From positions 806,001 through 870,000 of the forward strand of contig NZ_CP032549.1 in the NCBI RefSeq assembly GCF_012221945.1: a DNA stretch of 64,000 nt. The letters are read 5' to 3'. The stretch comes from Glutamicibacter mishrai (GTDB taxonomy: Bacteria > Actinomycetota > Actinomycetes > Actinomycetales > Micrococcaceae). The position numbers were made by a program, and so were the translations under genes. The notes below the pieces were generated by a model. It made no database searches and was not told the DNA's origin. It was given only the letters and a program-made list of their open reading frames with translations. Below are positions 27,063 to 35,621 of this stretch, in pieces. Numbering within the stretch: the stretch's first letter is position 1; each line of letters opens with the position of its first letter.

Positions 27063-27572
27063 ATGTTCCGGATAATGATCGTGTGCACGGGGAATATCTG
27101 CCGTTCGCCTATGGCCGAGTACATGCTCAAAGACGCCTTGGTTAATGCCGATGTCAACGAAGTTCAAGTACTCTCGCGGGCCATCACCGACGGCGAAGTC
27201 GGCAACCCCATCGACGAGCGCGCCGCCAGCATCCTGCACAGCCATGGACTGGACGCTGCTGAGCACGTCGCCGCCCAAATCGACTCCGAAGAACTAGCCG
27301 ACATGGATCTCGTGCTGGCCATGGACACCGACCACTTCGAAGAACTGGTCCCCGAGCTGGCCGACATCGATCCCTCGCAACGCCCGCAGCTGCGCATGTT
27401 CCGGTCCTTTGATCCGCAAACAGCCAGCGCCCCGCACGAACGCCAAGGAGTCTACGACCCCTGGTACGGCGACGCCGGCGACTTCCGCGAGACTTGGAAA
27501 CTCATATCTGCTTCCCTGCCAGCCCTTGTAGATTACGTGCGGAGTAATATCGCTTCTCGTGGAAACCGCTAG
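27063..27572 (+). CDS. Low-molecular-weight protein-tyrosine phosphatase
   Basis: The 169-residue protein has the catalytic CX5R loop as VCTGNICRSP (Cys8, Arg14) and the general-acid aspartate in VYDPWYGD near residue 132, so both catalytic parts are intact. It dephosphorylates phosphotyrosine proteins or arsenate-like substrates; in actinobacteria LMW-PTPs often act on exopolysaccharide or signalling proteins, with no kinase partner visible here. The gene overlaps the next frame by 14 bases, so the two are translationally coupled, which ties it to the kinase-PabB fusion. The start ATG is clear; the ribosome site is weak. Confidence 0.93.
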   Translation: MFRIMIVCTGNICRSPMAEYMLKDALVNADVNEVQVLSRAITDGEVGNPIDERAASILHSHGLDAAEHVAAQIDSEELADMDLVLAMDTDHFEELVPELADIDPSQRPQLRMFRSFDPQTASAPHERQGVYDPWYGDAGDFRETWKLISASLPALVDYVRSNIASRGNR

Positions 27573-29574
27573 ACCAACTTTTATTGCCATTGACGGACGC
27601 TCCGGTTCAGGCAAAAGCACCTTCGCAACAGATCTAGCGCAACAACTTGCCGCCACAGCTACTGTGGCTGTTCTGCGCCTCGAAGACCTCTACCACGGCT
27701 GGCACGGGCTGAAGCGCGCCTGCGAACTCTACGCCCAGTTGCTGCCCGCACTGGCCAATGCAGAACCCGTCACCTACCCCACTTGGGATTGGGATGCCGA
27801 CGCCGTAGGCGCGCCACGGGTCTTCACCCCTGCGCACTTTGTGATCATCGAAGGCGTGGGCGCGCTCAATGACCAGGCCAGCGAATTAATTGATTTCGGC
27901 ATCTGGCTTGAAGCGCCCGAATCCTTCCGCCGCGACCGGGCCCTGGCCCGGGACGGTGAAACCTACACGCCGTTCTGGAGCACCTGGGCTGGGCAAGAGC
28001 AGCAATATCTCGCCAGCAATTCACCCCAGCAGAACGCCGCGCTGATCATGGAGACCGCTCAAACCCCTGACCTGCTCTCCACGCTTCAGGCAGCTTCCCG
28101 CTTCCTTCCCGCCACCATCCAGTCGCTGGGATTCCTTGCTGCTCCTGCAGGCCCAGTTCCGCTGCTGCGCCAGAGCTATCAGGCCCCGGCAGATGCCGCC
28201 GCGCTTTTCGACGCGCTCACCGCCCGGTTCCCCTACGCGGCACTGCTCGAATCCACCAGCCAGCATCTCCAGGATCCGCTTGGACGCAACCGGTATTCCC
28301 TGCTGGCCTTCTCCACCGCAACCCAGCCACCGCTGCTGACCGCCGATGCCAACGGAACGAGCGTGCAGCTGCCCGGAGCACGAGTGAACCTGGGCCACAG
28401 CTTTTTTGATTCGCTCGCCGGGCTGTGGCCCCCGAGGAATCCAATGGAGACGCAGTACCCGCTGCCCTCCTGGGTTGGCTACCTGGGGTACGAGCTGAAA
28501 CGTGAAGTCGGCGCGGCAAGCCTCAGAGCAGAAATCGCGCCCGGACGGCACCGCCCCGACGCGCAGTTCTTTGCACCCGATACCATCGTGGTCATCGACC
28601 ACCAGCTCTCGCAGATGCACCTGCACAGCATCAACAAGCCCGACGCGCAGACAACGATCCTGCTCGGCAACCCGCCCCAGCATCGTGCCAGCGCGCACTT
28701 GCCTGTTCCGGACTTCCACTGCGCCGACTCCGCCGCCGGATACCAAGAGAAGATCCGCCGTGCCCAACACGAAATCTACGAGGGCAACACCTACGAGGTC
28801 TGCCTGACCACCGAGCTGACGGCCCACGCCGAAGAGTTCGACCCGTTCGAAGCGTACTGCCGCATGCGGCTGTCGAGTCCTGCACCCTTCGCCCACTATC
28901 TGCGGCTTGCCGATCTTCAGGTCGCCAGCATCTCCCCTGAGCGATTCCTTGCCTTGTCCAAGGATGGGCAGCTGCGCGCCGAACCGATCAAGGGAACCCG
29001 CCCGCGGGGAATCGATGAGGAAACGGATCTGGCCCTCAAACACGATTTGGCCACGCATCCCAAAGACCGGGCCGAGAACATCATGATCGTCGACCTGTTG
29101 CGCAACGACCTCTCCCATCACGCGGTACCAGGATCCGTGCGCGTGACCCGGCTCTGCTCCGTGGAGTCCTACGCCACCGTGCACCAGATGGTTTCCACCA
29201 TCGACGCGACGTTGCAGTCCCCTGCGCATGCTGCCGATGCCTTGCGCGAAGCTTTCCCGCCGGGCTCGATGACCGGTGCACCGAAGCTGTCGACCATGAA
29301 TATCCTGGACGAACTGGAGGATCAGCGGGCGCGAGGCTTGTACTCGGGAGCGGTGGGCTATCTCGGGGCCGATGGCGCCGCGGATTTCTCCGTGGTCATT
29401 CGCACCCTGATATGCGACAAGCTGCCGGATCAGTCGTGGCGCCTGTCGCTGGGCCTAGGCGGAGCGATCACCGCGGACTCCATACCCGAAGATGAATGGG
29501 ATGAGGTCATCACCAAATCGCGCGGAGTGCTCCAAGCGCTGGGAACCACTTTCCCTGCCGCTACTGCAAGGTAG
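27559..29574 (+). CDS. P-loop kinase domain fused to aminodeoxychorismate synthase component I (PabB)
   Basis: This 671-residue protein joins two unrelated enzymes. Residues 1 to about 195 are a uridine-kinase-like P-loop domain with Walker A DGRSGSGKST, followed by RLEDLYHGWHG and VIIEGVGAL. From about 205 onward it is a chorismate-binding enzyme with PIKGTRPRG, DRAENIMIVDLLRNDLS, FPPGSMTGAPK and LGLGGAITADS. The lysine in PIKGT is the PabB nucleophile (TrpE has PIAGT), so p-aminobenzoate rather than anthranilate synthesis is indicated. The start is GTG 27559, inside the preceding phosphatase gene, with no clear ribosome site. No PabA glutaminase is encoded here. Its 3' end overlaps the convergent cardiolipin synthase gene by 14 bases. 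Confidence 0.88.
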   Translation: METARPTFIAIDGRSGSGKSTFATDLAQQLAATATVAVLRLEDLYHGWHGLKRACELYAQLLPALANAEPVTYPTWDWDADAVGAPRVFTPAHFVIIEGVGALNDQASELIDFGIWLEAPESFRRDRALARDGETYTPFWSTWAGQEQQYLASNSPQQNAALIMETAQTPDLLSTLQAASRFLPATIQSLGFLAAPAGPVPLLRQSYQAPADAAALFDALTARFPYAALLESTSQHLQDPLGRNRYSLLAFSTATQPPLLTADANGTSVQLPGARVNLGHSFFDSLAGLWPPRNPMETQYPLPSWVGYLGYELKREVGAASLRAEIAPGRHRPDAQFFAPDTIVVIDHQLSQMHLHSINKPDAQTTILLGNPPQHRASAHLPVPDFHCADSAAGYQEKIRRAQHEIYEGNTYEVCLTTELTAHAEEFDPFEAYCRMRLSSPAPFAHYLRLADLQVASISPERFLALSKDGQLRAEPIKGTRPRGIDEETDLALKHDLATHPKDRAENIMIVDLLRNDLSHHAVPGSVRVTRLCSVESYATVHQMVSTIDATLQSPAHAADALREAFPPGSMTGAPKLSTMNILDELEDQRARGLYSGAVGYLGADGAADFSVVIRTLICDKLPDQSWRLSLGLGGAITADSIPEDEWDEVITKSRGVLQALGTTFPAATAR

Positions 29575-31057
29575 CGGTCAAGCGTGCCACATTGTCGATC
29601 CAGCGCTGCATGCGCGGGCGGCGACGCCACTGCGACAAGGTGATTTCCGAAGAAATCTCCCGGTAGTGATTCTGCACTTCATTCACGGCATTGACCATGT
29701 CCTTGCCCAAGAGCATGACCGAGATTTCCATGTTCAAGCTGAATGAACGCATATCCATATTCGAGGAACCGACCACGGCGACATCATCATCCACCGTGAA
29801 GCACTTGGTATGCAGCACCATCGGGGCCGGGTAGCAGTGGATCCGCACGCCGGCTTCCAGCAATTGCTGGTAGTAGGACTGCTGCGCATGGTGGACCAGG
29901 AACTGATCCCCCTCTTCGCAGACGAACAGTTCAACTTCCACGCCACGCTGCGCGGCCGTGGTGATCGCATAGAGCAGCGAATCGTCCGGCACAAAGTAGG
30001 GGCTGGTGATTTCCAGGCGTTCGGACGCCGAATAGATCAGCGTATTGAACAGGCGCAGGTTGTTTTCCGTGCCATAGCCAGGACCGCTGGGAAGCAACTG
30101 GGCCAGGGTTGATCCCGGGCGCTCTTCATAAGCCAGCGGGTGGCGCGCCTCGTTCATATCCATCAGCACTTCCTGGTCGTCATCCTCTTGCCACCAGTCG
30201 GTCGCAAAGGTGACATCCAGGCTGCGTACCAGGGGGCCTTCGACGCGCAGCATCATTTCGACCCACTCGCGCCCGATCTTGTGCGAGGACTTGCGCTTGT
30301 AGCCAGGCTCGATCAGGTTCTGGCTGCCGGTGAAGCCGACTGCGCCATCGATGACCAGGATCTTTCGGTGGTTGCGCAGATCCGGGCGACGCCAGCGCCG
30401 GCCGATTAAGTCGATGGGAAGCATGGGGCGCCAGTTGATGCCCGACTTCTTCAGGCGCTTCTTCAGCTCGCCATAGCCCTTGACCCGCAAGGTGCCGAGG
30501 TGGTCGAAGAGCAAGCGCACGTGGACCCCGCGCTGCGCGGCGCGTTCCAGGGCTTCGAGGACCGGTCCCACATATTCCTCGTCATCACCCATGATGTAGA
30601 ACTGGATGTGAACGTACCGGGTGGCCTTGTCGATTTCTTCCCGCATCAACTCCATCGAGGTGCGGTAATCCGAAATGACCTTGACGCTGTTGCCGCCTTC
30701 CAGCGGCATGGCACCCAGGTTGCGGTTCAGCTCCACTGCGGATTCAACCCACTCTTCCTGCGAGTGGAATTCCTCGGGAAGCTGCATGTGCTTGGTGGCG
30801 TCCATGATCCGTTCATGGGCTCGCTGCTGCTTTTCCAGCCGGCGGCGGGACAGGCGCGGGTTGGCAAAAAGCCAATACGCCAGCAGGCCGACCACGGGAA
30901 TGAAGAAAATCGCCAGCAGCCAGGCCATGGCCGTGGTGGGACGGCGATTGCCGGGGACGATGCCGATCATGAAGTACCGCACGGCAAGTTCGATGGCGAC
31001 CAGGATGCTCCACAGCACGCCACCGATTTGCATCAGCACTTCGTTACTCGGCAACAC
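29561..31057 (-). CDS. cls: Cardiolipin synthase (phospholipase D family)
   Basis: Cls joins phosphatidylglycerol molecules to cardiolipin at the membrane. The 498-residue protein begins with two transmembrane helices (about 10-65: GVLWSILVAIELAVRYFMIG and AMAWLLAIFFIPVVGLLAYWLF), the PLDc_N domain. Two HKD catalytic motifs follow: HRKILVIDGAVGFTGSQNL near 225 and HTKCFTVDDDVAVVGSSNMDMRS near 425. All His, Lys and Asp residues are present. The start GTG 31057 gives a normal N-terminus. The gene is antisense to, and separates, the two pab genes, and its stop overlaps the kinase-PabB frame by 14 bases. Confidence 0.94.
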   Translation of the reverse strand: MLPSNEVLMQIGGVLWSILVAIELAVRYFMIGIVPGNRRPTTAMAWLLAIFFIPVVGLLAYWLFANPRLSRRRLEKQQRAHERIMDATKHMQLPEEFHSQEEWVESAVELNRNLGAMPLEGGNSVKVISDYRTSMELMREEIDKATRYVHIQFYIMGDDEEYVGPVLEALERAAQRGVHVRLLFDHLGTLRVKGYGELKKRLKKSGINWRPMLPIDLIGRRWRRPDLRNHRKILVIDGAVGFTGSQNLIEPGYKRKSSHKIGREWVEMMLRVEGPLVRSLDVTFATDWWQEDDDQEVLMDMNEARHPLAYEERPGSTLAQLLPSGPGYGTENNLRLFNTLIYSASERLEITSPYFVPDDSLLYAITTAAQRGVEVELFVCEEGDQFLVHHAQQSYYQQLLEAGVRIHCYPAPMVLHTKCFTVDDDVAVVGSSNMDMRSFSLNMEISVMLLGKDMVNAVNEVQNHYREISSEITLSQWRRRPRMQRWIDNVARLTATLQ

Positions 31058-31224
31058 TATGGCACACCCCTTGGCTACGCACGATGATCGTCGCTGTTTT
31101 CGGCTCTGATCTGCGTATGACAGCTCAAATTCCTTCGCCTAGCTTATCTAAGATTCCCTGCAATGTCTGAACACCCCTGAACTCAAAGGTCACGGAAGTG
31201 GCGTGGGTTCGATAATCTGTAGGT

Positions 31225-32100
31225 ATGAGCTCACTTGTATTCTTGGATCCGGCCTATCCGGCAGGCTACTTGGCCGACATTGCAGCACCCCAGCTTCCCG
31301 TCACCGCACAGGGAGTGACCCGCGGCGACGGGGTCTTCGAATCCATGCTCTACACCAACCAGGCCGTAAGGAAATTCGAGGCCCACCTGGCCCGCTTGGC
31401 CACCTCGGCAGAGCTGGCCGACCTGGTCATCCCCGACGCGCGCAGCTGGTATGCCGCCGTGGATACCGCCGTCGCCGACTTCGATGCCACCGGCGGTGCC
31501 GAAGAAGCCGTGGTCAAGCTCATCGCAGCCCGAGGTGAGCACGATGAGGATCCGGCGATCTGCTGGGTGACCGTCACCCCTGCCCCGGCATTGGGCAAGG
31601 AACAGCGCGAGACCGGCGTCGACGTTTTGCTGCTGGACCGCGGCTACGACTCGAAACTTGCAGAACGCGCCCCGTGGCTGATGATGGGTGCGAAGACGCT
31701 CTCCTACTCTGTGAACATGGCCGCCCTGCGCTACGCCCGCAAGCACGGCGCCCATGACGTCATCTTCACCTCGGCCGACGGCATCGTCCTGGAAGCGCCG
31801 ACCTCCACGGTGCTGGTAGCCCAGCGTGATGGCGAGACCAAGCGCCTGCTGACCCCGATGCTGGAAACCGGCATCCTTCCGGGCACCACGCAGAGCGCCA
31901 TCTTCGACGCGGCAGCCCAGAACGGCTGGGAACTGGGCTATGGCCCGCTGCGCCCTGAGGATCTCTACCAGGCCGATGGCGTCTGGCTGGTTTCCTCCAT
32001 CCGCCTGCTCACCCCGGTGCGCACCATCGATGCCAAGCCATTGCGCCTGGACGCCGAGCTGCATGACGAGCTCAGCGCCCTGAGCGACGCAATCCGCTAG
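31225..32100 (+). CDS. pabC: Aminodeoxychorismate lyase / class IV aminotransferase
   Basis: This 291-residue PLP enzyme is of fold type IV. The N-terminal VTRGDGVFESMLYTNQAVRKFEAHLARLATSA is the usual substrate-pocket region. The pyridoxal lysine is in MMGAKTLSYSVNMAALRYARKHGAHDVIF, followed by GIVLEAPTSTVLV, the phosphate-binding stretch. PabC removes pyruvate from aminodeoxychorismate to release p-aminobenzoate for folate. The nearby PabB fusion makes PabC more likely than a branched-chain or D-amino-acid aminotransferase, but sequence alone does not exclude those. The stop overlaps the end of the convergent ABC fusion gene by four bases. Confidence 0.85.
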   Translation: MSSLVFLDPAYPAGYLADIAAPQLPVTAQGVTRGDGVFESMLYTNQAVRKFEAHLARLATSAELADLVIPDARSWYAAVDTAVADFDATGGAEEAVVKLIAARGEHDEDPAICWVTVTPAPALGKEQRETGVDVLLLDRGYDSKLAERAPWLMMGAKTLSYSVNMAALRYARKHGAHDVIFTSADGIVLEAPTSTVLVAQRDGETKRLLTPMLETGILPGTTQSAIFDAAAQNGWELGYGPLRPEDLYQADGVWLVSSIRLLTPVRTIDAKPLRLDAELHDELSALSDAIR

Positions 32101-34424
32101 CCCCAGACGAGGTTGTAGGTGCCGGCCAGCACGGCCGCACCAATAGCCGCAGCTCCCAACACGATGCCTGCCGTAAGCACGGCGGCATCCTTGCTGGTGA
32201 ATCTGGCCGTGCGGATCCAGGTCCGCTCGCCCAAACCGAAGCCTTTGGCTTCCATGGTCACCGCCAGCCGTCCGGCACGCCGCAGCGCCTGGACCAGCAA
32301 GGCCAGGCACTGCCCCAGCTTCGCCCCGATGCGCTGGGCTACCGTCCCGAAGTTGCCCACGCCACGGGCCCGGCGAGCCAGGCCAAGCGTGGAGAATTCT
32401 TCCACCATCAGCCCCAGCAGACGCATGCCAGCGAGCGCTCCAAGCACAAAACGGTGCGGCACCCGCAGCTGCTGCGACAGCGCCCCGCCCAGATCGCTGG
32501 GATTTGTGGTGGCCAGCAGCAAGATGCAGGGCAGAGCCAAGGCGAAGGCCCTCAGCCCGGTGGCGATGCCCCCGTGCACCGAGCCTTCGGTGATGCTGAA
32601 GATCCCGAACTGCGCATACACCGCTCCGCTGTCCTGGCCCACTAGCGCAATGCCCCACGCGCCGATGACCCCGGCAACCAGCAAGGGCCAGGCGCGTTGG
32701 AAGAACCGTCCCACGCTCAACCCAGCCAGCGGGAAGGCCAGCAAGGTCGCGCCGACAACCACCACAGCGGAAACCCAATCCAGCGTGGTGATCAGCGGCA
32801 AGGTGGCCGCGGCCACCGCACCCAGCTTGGCCAGCGGATTGATCTTGGCCAGCCAGCTGCGGCCCACCGGCGCATCAAGCACCGGGCCTCGCGTAATAGC
32901 TGGCGCCTGATCCGCGACGGGCGCCAAGCGGATCTCTCCGGCGGCCAGGACACTGGCCAAATGCTCATCGTGGGTCACCGCGATGATCGCGGTGCCCTTC
33001 TCCAATTGCTCCACCAGCAGTCCGGCCAGTTCCCGCCAGGTATTGGCGTCCTGGCCGAAGGTCGGCTCATCGAGGATCAGCACCTGCGGCGCTGCGGCAA
33101 GCACCGTGCCCACCGACAGGCGGCGCTTCTCCCCTCCCGAAAGGGTGAAAGGATTCGCCTCGGCAAGGTGCTCCAAGCCCAAGCGCGCCAGCAGCGAGTC
33201 GACTAGGGCGTCCACCTCGGCCGGATCGTATTTCAGCTCCTGTCCGCCGCTGGCTTTGGCGCGCTGCGGGGCGAAGGCCAATTCCTCGCGCACGCTCTGG
33301 GTGACGAACTGGTGTTCAGGCTCCTGGAACACCGAGCCGATCCGCCCGATCAGCGCCCCCGCTTTCCAGCTGAAGGGCGAAGCATCCAGCCCATTGGCCA
33401 GTGCCTCGACGGCCTGCAACTGGCCTGCTGCCGGTTGAAGCAGCCCGCCCAAGGTCAGGGCCAGGGTTGATTTTCCGGCACCGTTCTCTCCCCGGATCAC
33501 CGTGGCGGTGCCAGCACGCACCGACAGGTCCACGGCTTGGGTCCGCGGCGCGTCGTCGGTGCGGGCGCTGACCAGCTGGTCTGCTTCCAACAGCAGCTCG
33601 CCCGGTGCGATAGCAGCGGTTGGCACCTGCGGCAGATAATTCGGCACCCATAATCCGGCCGCCGACAATTCAGCGCGCAGTTCTTCATCATCGATCAGGC
33701 GCTGCGGATCCAGGTCGTGGGCCACGCCTCCGCCTGGTTCCAGCACGATGACCCGGTCCATATGCCTGGCCCAGGCATCCAGCCGGTGTTCAACCACCAG
33801 CAGCGTCGCGCCAGAGACCTCGGCCGCGTTCAACACCGCGTCGCGCAAGGGCCCGATGCCCTCGGGGTCGACGTTGGCGGTGGGTTCATCCAGCAGCATC
33901 AATCCCGGCTGCATGGCCAGGATCCCGGCAAGGGCCAGGCGCTGCTTCTGCCCGCCGGAAAGCTCCTGCGTGCGATGATCCAAGGGCAGCATGCCCAAGC
34001 CGACCGCGTCGAGCGCTTCGGGAATGCGCTGGCGGATGATCACCGGATCCACCGCCAGGTTCTCGGCACCGAAGGCCACATCGTCGGCCACCCGGCTTTG
34101 CACCACCTGGGTTTCCGGATCCTGCTGCATCAGGCCGACCGGATGCTCCCGGGCGAAGGCATCGGACCCGTCGATCAGCAGCAGTCCGGTGGACTGCTCG
34201 GAGTCATCGGCTTCCAGCAAGCCTGCCAGGGCATGCAGCAAGGTCGATTTGCCGGCCCCCGAGGGGCCGACCAGCAGGACTTTCTGGCCCGCGGGGATGT
34301 CCAGATCCAGAGAAGCGATGGCTGGCTTCTCGCGTTCGGCGTGGTGCCAGCCGAAACTTCGGGCAATGATCTCGGTGCCCCGGCGGGTGTCAGCGGTGGC
34401 ACCGGTATTGGCCACCGAACTCAT
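32097..34424 (-). CDS. ECF transporter: duplicated ATPase fused to T component (YkoD-YkoC fusion)
   Basis: The 775-residue protein combines three parts of an energy-coupling-factor importer. ATPase 1 (about 15-250) has GPSGAGKST, LSGGQKQRLALAG and LMLLDEPTANVDPEG. ATPase 2 (about 285-510) has GENGAGKST, LSGGEKRRLSVG and VLILDEPTFGQD. The membrane T component (about 520-775) has five helices and the coupling motifs LARRARGVG and TMEAKGFG. In most bacteria the double ATPase (YkoD) and T unit (YkoC) are separate. The start ATG 34424 overlaps the YkoE stop in ATGA. Together with YkoE under a TPP riboswitch, it should import thiamine or its pyrimidine precursor. Confidence 0.93.
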   Translation of the reverse strand: MSSVANTGATADTRRGTEIIARSFGWHHAEREKPAIASLDLDIPAGQKVLLVGPSGAGKSTLLHALAGLLEADDSEQSTGLLLIDGSDAFAREHPVGLMQQDPETQVVQSRVADDVAFGAENLAVDPVIIRQRIPEALDAVGLGMLPLDHRTQELSGGQKQRLALAGILAMQPGLMLLDEPTANVDPEGIGPLRDAVLNAAEVSGATLLVVEHRLDAWARHMDRVIVLEPGGGVAHDLDPQRLIDDEELRAELSAAGLWVPNYLPQVPTAAIAPGELLLEADQLVSARTDDAPRTQAVDLSVRAGTATVIRGENGAGKSTLALTLGGLLQPAAGQLQAVEALANGLDASPFSWKAGALIGRIGSVFQEPEHQFVTQSVREELAFAPQRAKASGGQELKYDPAEVDALVDSLLARLGLEHLAEANPFTLSGGEKRRLSVGTVLAAAPQVLILDEPTFGQDANTWRELAGLLVEQLEKGTAIIAVTHDEHLASVLAAGEIRLAPVADQAPAITRGPVLDAPVGRSWLAKINPLAKLGAVAAATLPLITTLDWVSAVVVVGATLLAFPLAGLSVGRFFQRAWPLLVAGVIGAWGIALVGQDSGAVYAQFGIFSITEGSVHGGIATGLRAFALALPCILLLATTNPSDLGGALSQQLRVPHRFVLGALAGMRLLGLMVEEFSTLGLARRARGVGNFGTVAQRIGAKLGQCLALLVQALRRAGRLAVTMEAKGFGLGERTWIRTARFTSKDAAVLTAGIVLGAAAIGAAVLAGTYNLVWG

Positions 34425-35041
34425 TTTGCGGCCAGTTTTCCGGTTTCCAGGTGAGCACGGCGGCTGGCCAGGGCGCTCAGTGCGCCGGTCTTCGCCAGGC
34501 CGCGAGTGGCCAGCCATGAGAGCAGGCCGGCAACAACCAGGCCGGAGACGCCGGTGGCAACCACATGGAAGAGCTTCAGCGCCGGGGTGTATTCAACGTA
34601 GTACGCCAAGATGTAGGCCTCGGACACACCGGCGAACAATCCGGAGAACAGGCCAGCGAGCAGTGCAACACCCAGGTTCCACTTGCGGTAGCGGAACGCC
34701 GCGAAGACCAGCTCCGCGCCCAGGCCCTGGACCAGTCCGGAGATCAGCACGGTGAGCCCGTAGTGCGATCCGAGCAGCGCTTCGATGACCGCGGCCAGCA
34801 GTTCGCAGTACAACGCGGCACCGGGCTTGCGGATGATCAGCGCGCCGAGCACTGCAGGGAACAGCCAGACACCGGTCAGCAGTGCGGCTGCTGGCGGGAA
34901 TGCTGCGAACGCCAGGGAGAACAGCCCGTAGCCTGCACTCCAGGCCCAGAAGATGACGCCGGAGGCAACGGCGATCACCGATGCGGTGACGATGTCGACG
35001 ACGCGCCAGCCGTTGCGTTGCTTTGCTGCTGCTTGATTCAT
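34421..35041 (-). CDS. ykoE: ECF transporter S component, YkoE-type thiamine/HMP binding
   Basis: The 206-residue membrane protein has about six hydrophobic segments (IVTASVIAVASGVIFWAWSAGY, PAAALLTGVWLFPAVLGALI, GLTVLISGLVQGLGAELVFAAF and more). The order and the GLVQGLGAELVFA stretch fit the YkoE family, the substrate-binding subunit of YkoEDC. The start is ATG 35041; a longer frame to 35239 would be translated through the riboswitch and is rejected. A perfect AGGAGG ribosome site lies seven bases upstream, inside a small hairpin (35049-35066). It is first in the operon, with the YkoD-YkoC fusion overlapping by four bases. Confidence 0.93.
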   Translation of the reverse strand: MNQAAAKQRNGWRVVDIVTASVIAVASGVIFWAWSAGYGLFSLAFAAFPPAAALLTGVWLFPAVLGALIIRKPGAALYCELLAAVIEALLGSHYGLTVLISGLVQGLGAELVFAAFRYRKWNLGVALLAGLFSGLFAGVSEAYILAYYVEYTPALKLFHVVATGVSGLVVAGLLSWLATRGLAKTGALSALASRRAHLETGKLAAK

Positions 35042-35048
35042 TGATGGT

Positions 35049-35066
35049 CCTCCTGTATCAAGGAGG
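35049..35066 (-). promoter_or_regulatory. Anti-ribosome-site hairpin of ykoE
   Basis: On the mRNA a CCTCCT stretch (35066-35061) pairs perfectly with the AGGAGG ribosome site (35054-35049) across a 6-base loop. It lies between the TPP aptamer and the ykoE start codon, so it is the likely expression platform: TPP binding would favour this stem and shut down translation. Confidence 0.75.
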
Positions 35067-35110
35067 GGAGATGTACGGGCTGAAGGCGCACTGCGCCCAC
35101 GTCCGCATCC

Positions 35111-35218
35111 GAGATGCTCGACTTCCTTCGCCGGTACTAGCCGGAGCAGGTTCGAGGGTCTGCGATCTATCGCACTCTCAGCGTCTTGCGACTCCAGTTT
35201 CGAAGTCTGACGCTCCCC
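35111..35218 (-). ncRNA. TPP riboswitch (thi box)
   Basis: Read on the minus strand the region contains the TPP aptamer landmarks in order. GGGGAGC (35218-35212) pairs with GCATCTC (35117-35111) to form P1. The invariant CTGAGAGT comes next, then the CCCTCGAACCTG stretch, then CTCCGGCTAGTACCGG and CGAAGGAAG. All core pyrimidine- and pyrophosphate-binding elements are present. It precedes ykoE and should repress the thiamine/HMP importer when TPP is plentiful. Confidence 0.95.
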
Positions 35219-35302
35219 TGTCGGAAAATTACTGCCCACCTACCATACCGCAGGTATGCTGGGCAGAGGAACGATAAGTCACGACGTTGAAGCGAGGGCA
35301 AA

Positions 35303-35554
35303 ATGAATACAGTGCAGAAACTTGCCACCACGGGTATTTCCATCGGCGCCGGTTTTGTCGGCAGCAAGCTGGTTGATCAGCTGTGGAAGGGTTTTACCGG
35401 AAACAAGGCTCCCCGCAAGGGCAGCGAAGAAGCGGCTGAGGCCTCGTTGCGCCAGGCTCTCGGATTTGCGATCTTCTCATCCATTGTGGCCGCCACCATC
35501 CAGGTGCTGGCAGACCGTGGCACCAACAAGGTCGTCGCGCGTTTCAGCAAGTAG
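35303..35554 (+). CDS. DUF4235 family small membrane protein
   Basis: The 83-residue protein has two hydrophobic segments: KLATTGISIGAGFVGSKLVDQLWKGFTG at the N-terminus and LRQALGFAIFSSIVAATIQVLADRG near the C-terminus. A short basic/acidic loop (KAPRKGSEEAAE) separates them. Size, the xKxVDxxWKxxTG segment and the second helix fit DUF4235, a family common in actinobacteria with no known function. The start ATG 35303 follows a modest GAGGG site. It stands alone between the riboswitch region and a strong terminator. Confidence 0.85.
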   Translation: MNTVQKLATTGISIGAGFVGSKLVDQLWKGFTGNKAPRKGSEEAAEASLRQALGFAIFSSIVAATIQVLADRGTNKVVARFSK

Positions 35555-35562
35555 TACTCGTC

Positions 35563-35599
35563 AAAGGCGGCGTCCCACCATGGGTGGGACGCCGCCTTT
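35563..35599. terminator. Bidirectional terminator between DUF4235 gene and mrp operon
   Basis: A perfect 17-bp inverted repeat (arms 35563-35579 and 35583-35599) with a 3-base loop and flanking AAA/TTT lies between the convergent DUF4235 gene and the end of mrpG. Confidence 0.92.
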
Positions 35600-35621
35600 G
35601 TGCTTTCTAGACTTGTGCTTT

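Noticed and set aside
31231-32778. Minus-strand frame of 515 codons across pabC and the end of the ABC fusion
   Set aside because: It overlaps two recognised genes in wrong frames and shows no domain.
34421-35239. Longer ykoE starting at 35239
   Set aside because: It would require translation through the TPP aptamer; ATG 35041 has a perfect ribosome site and gives a family-typical start.
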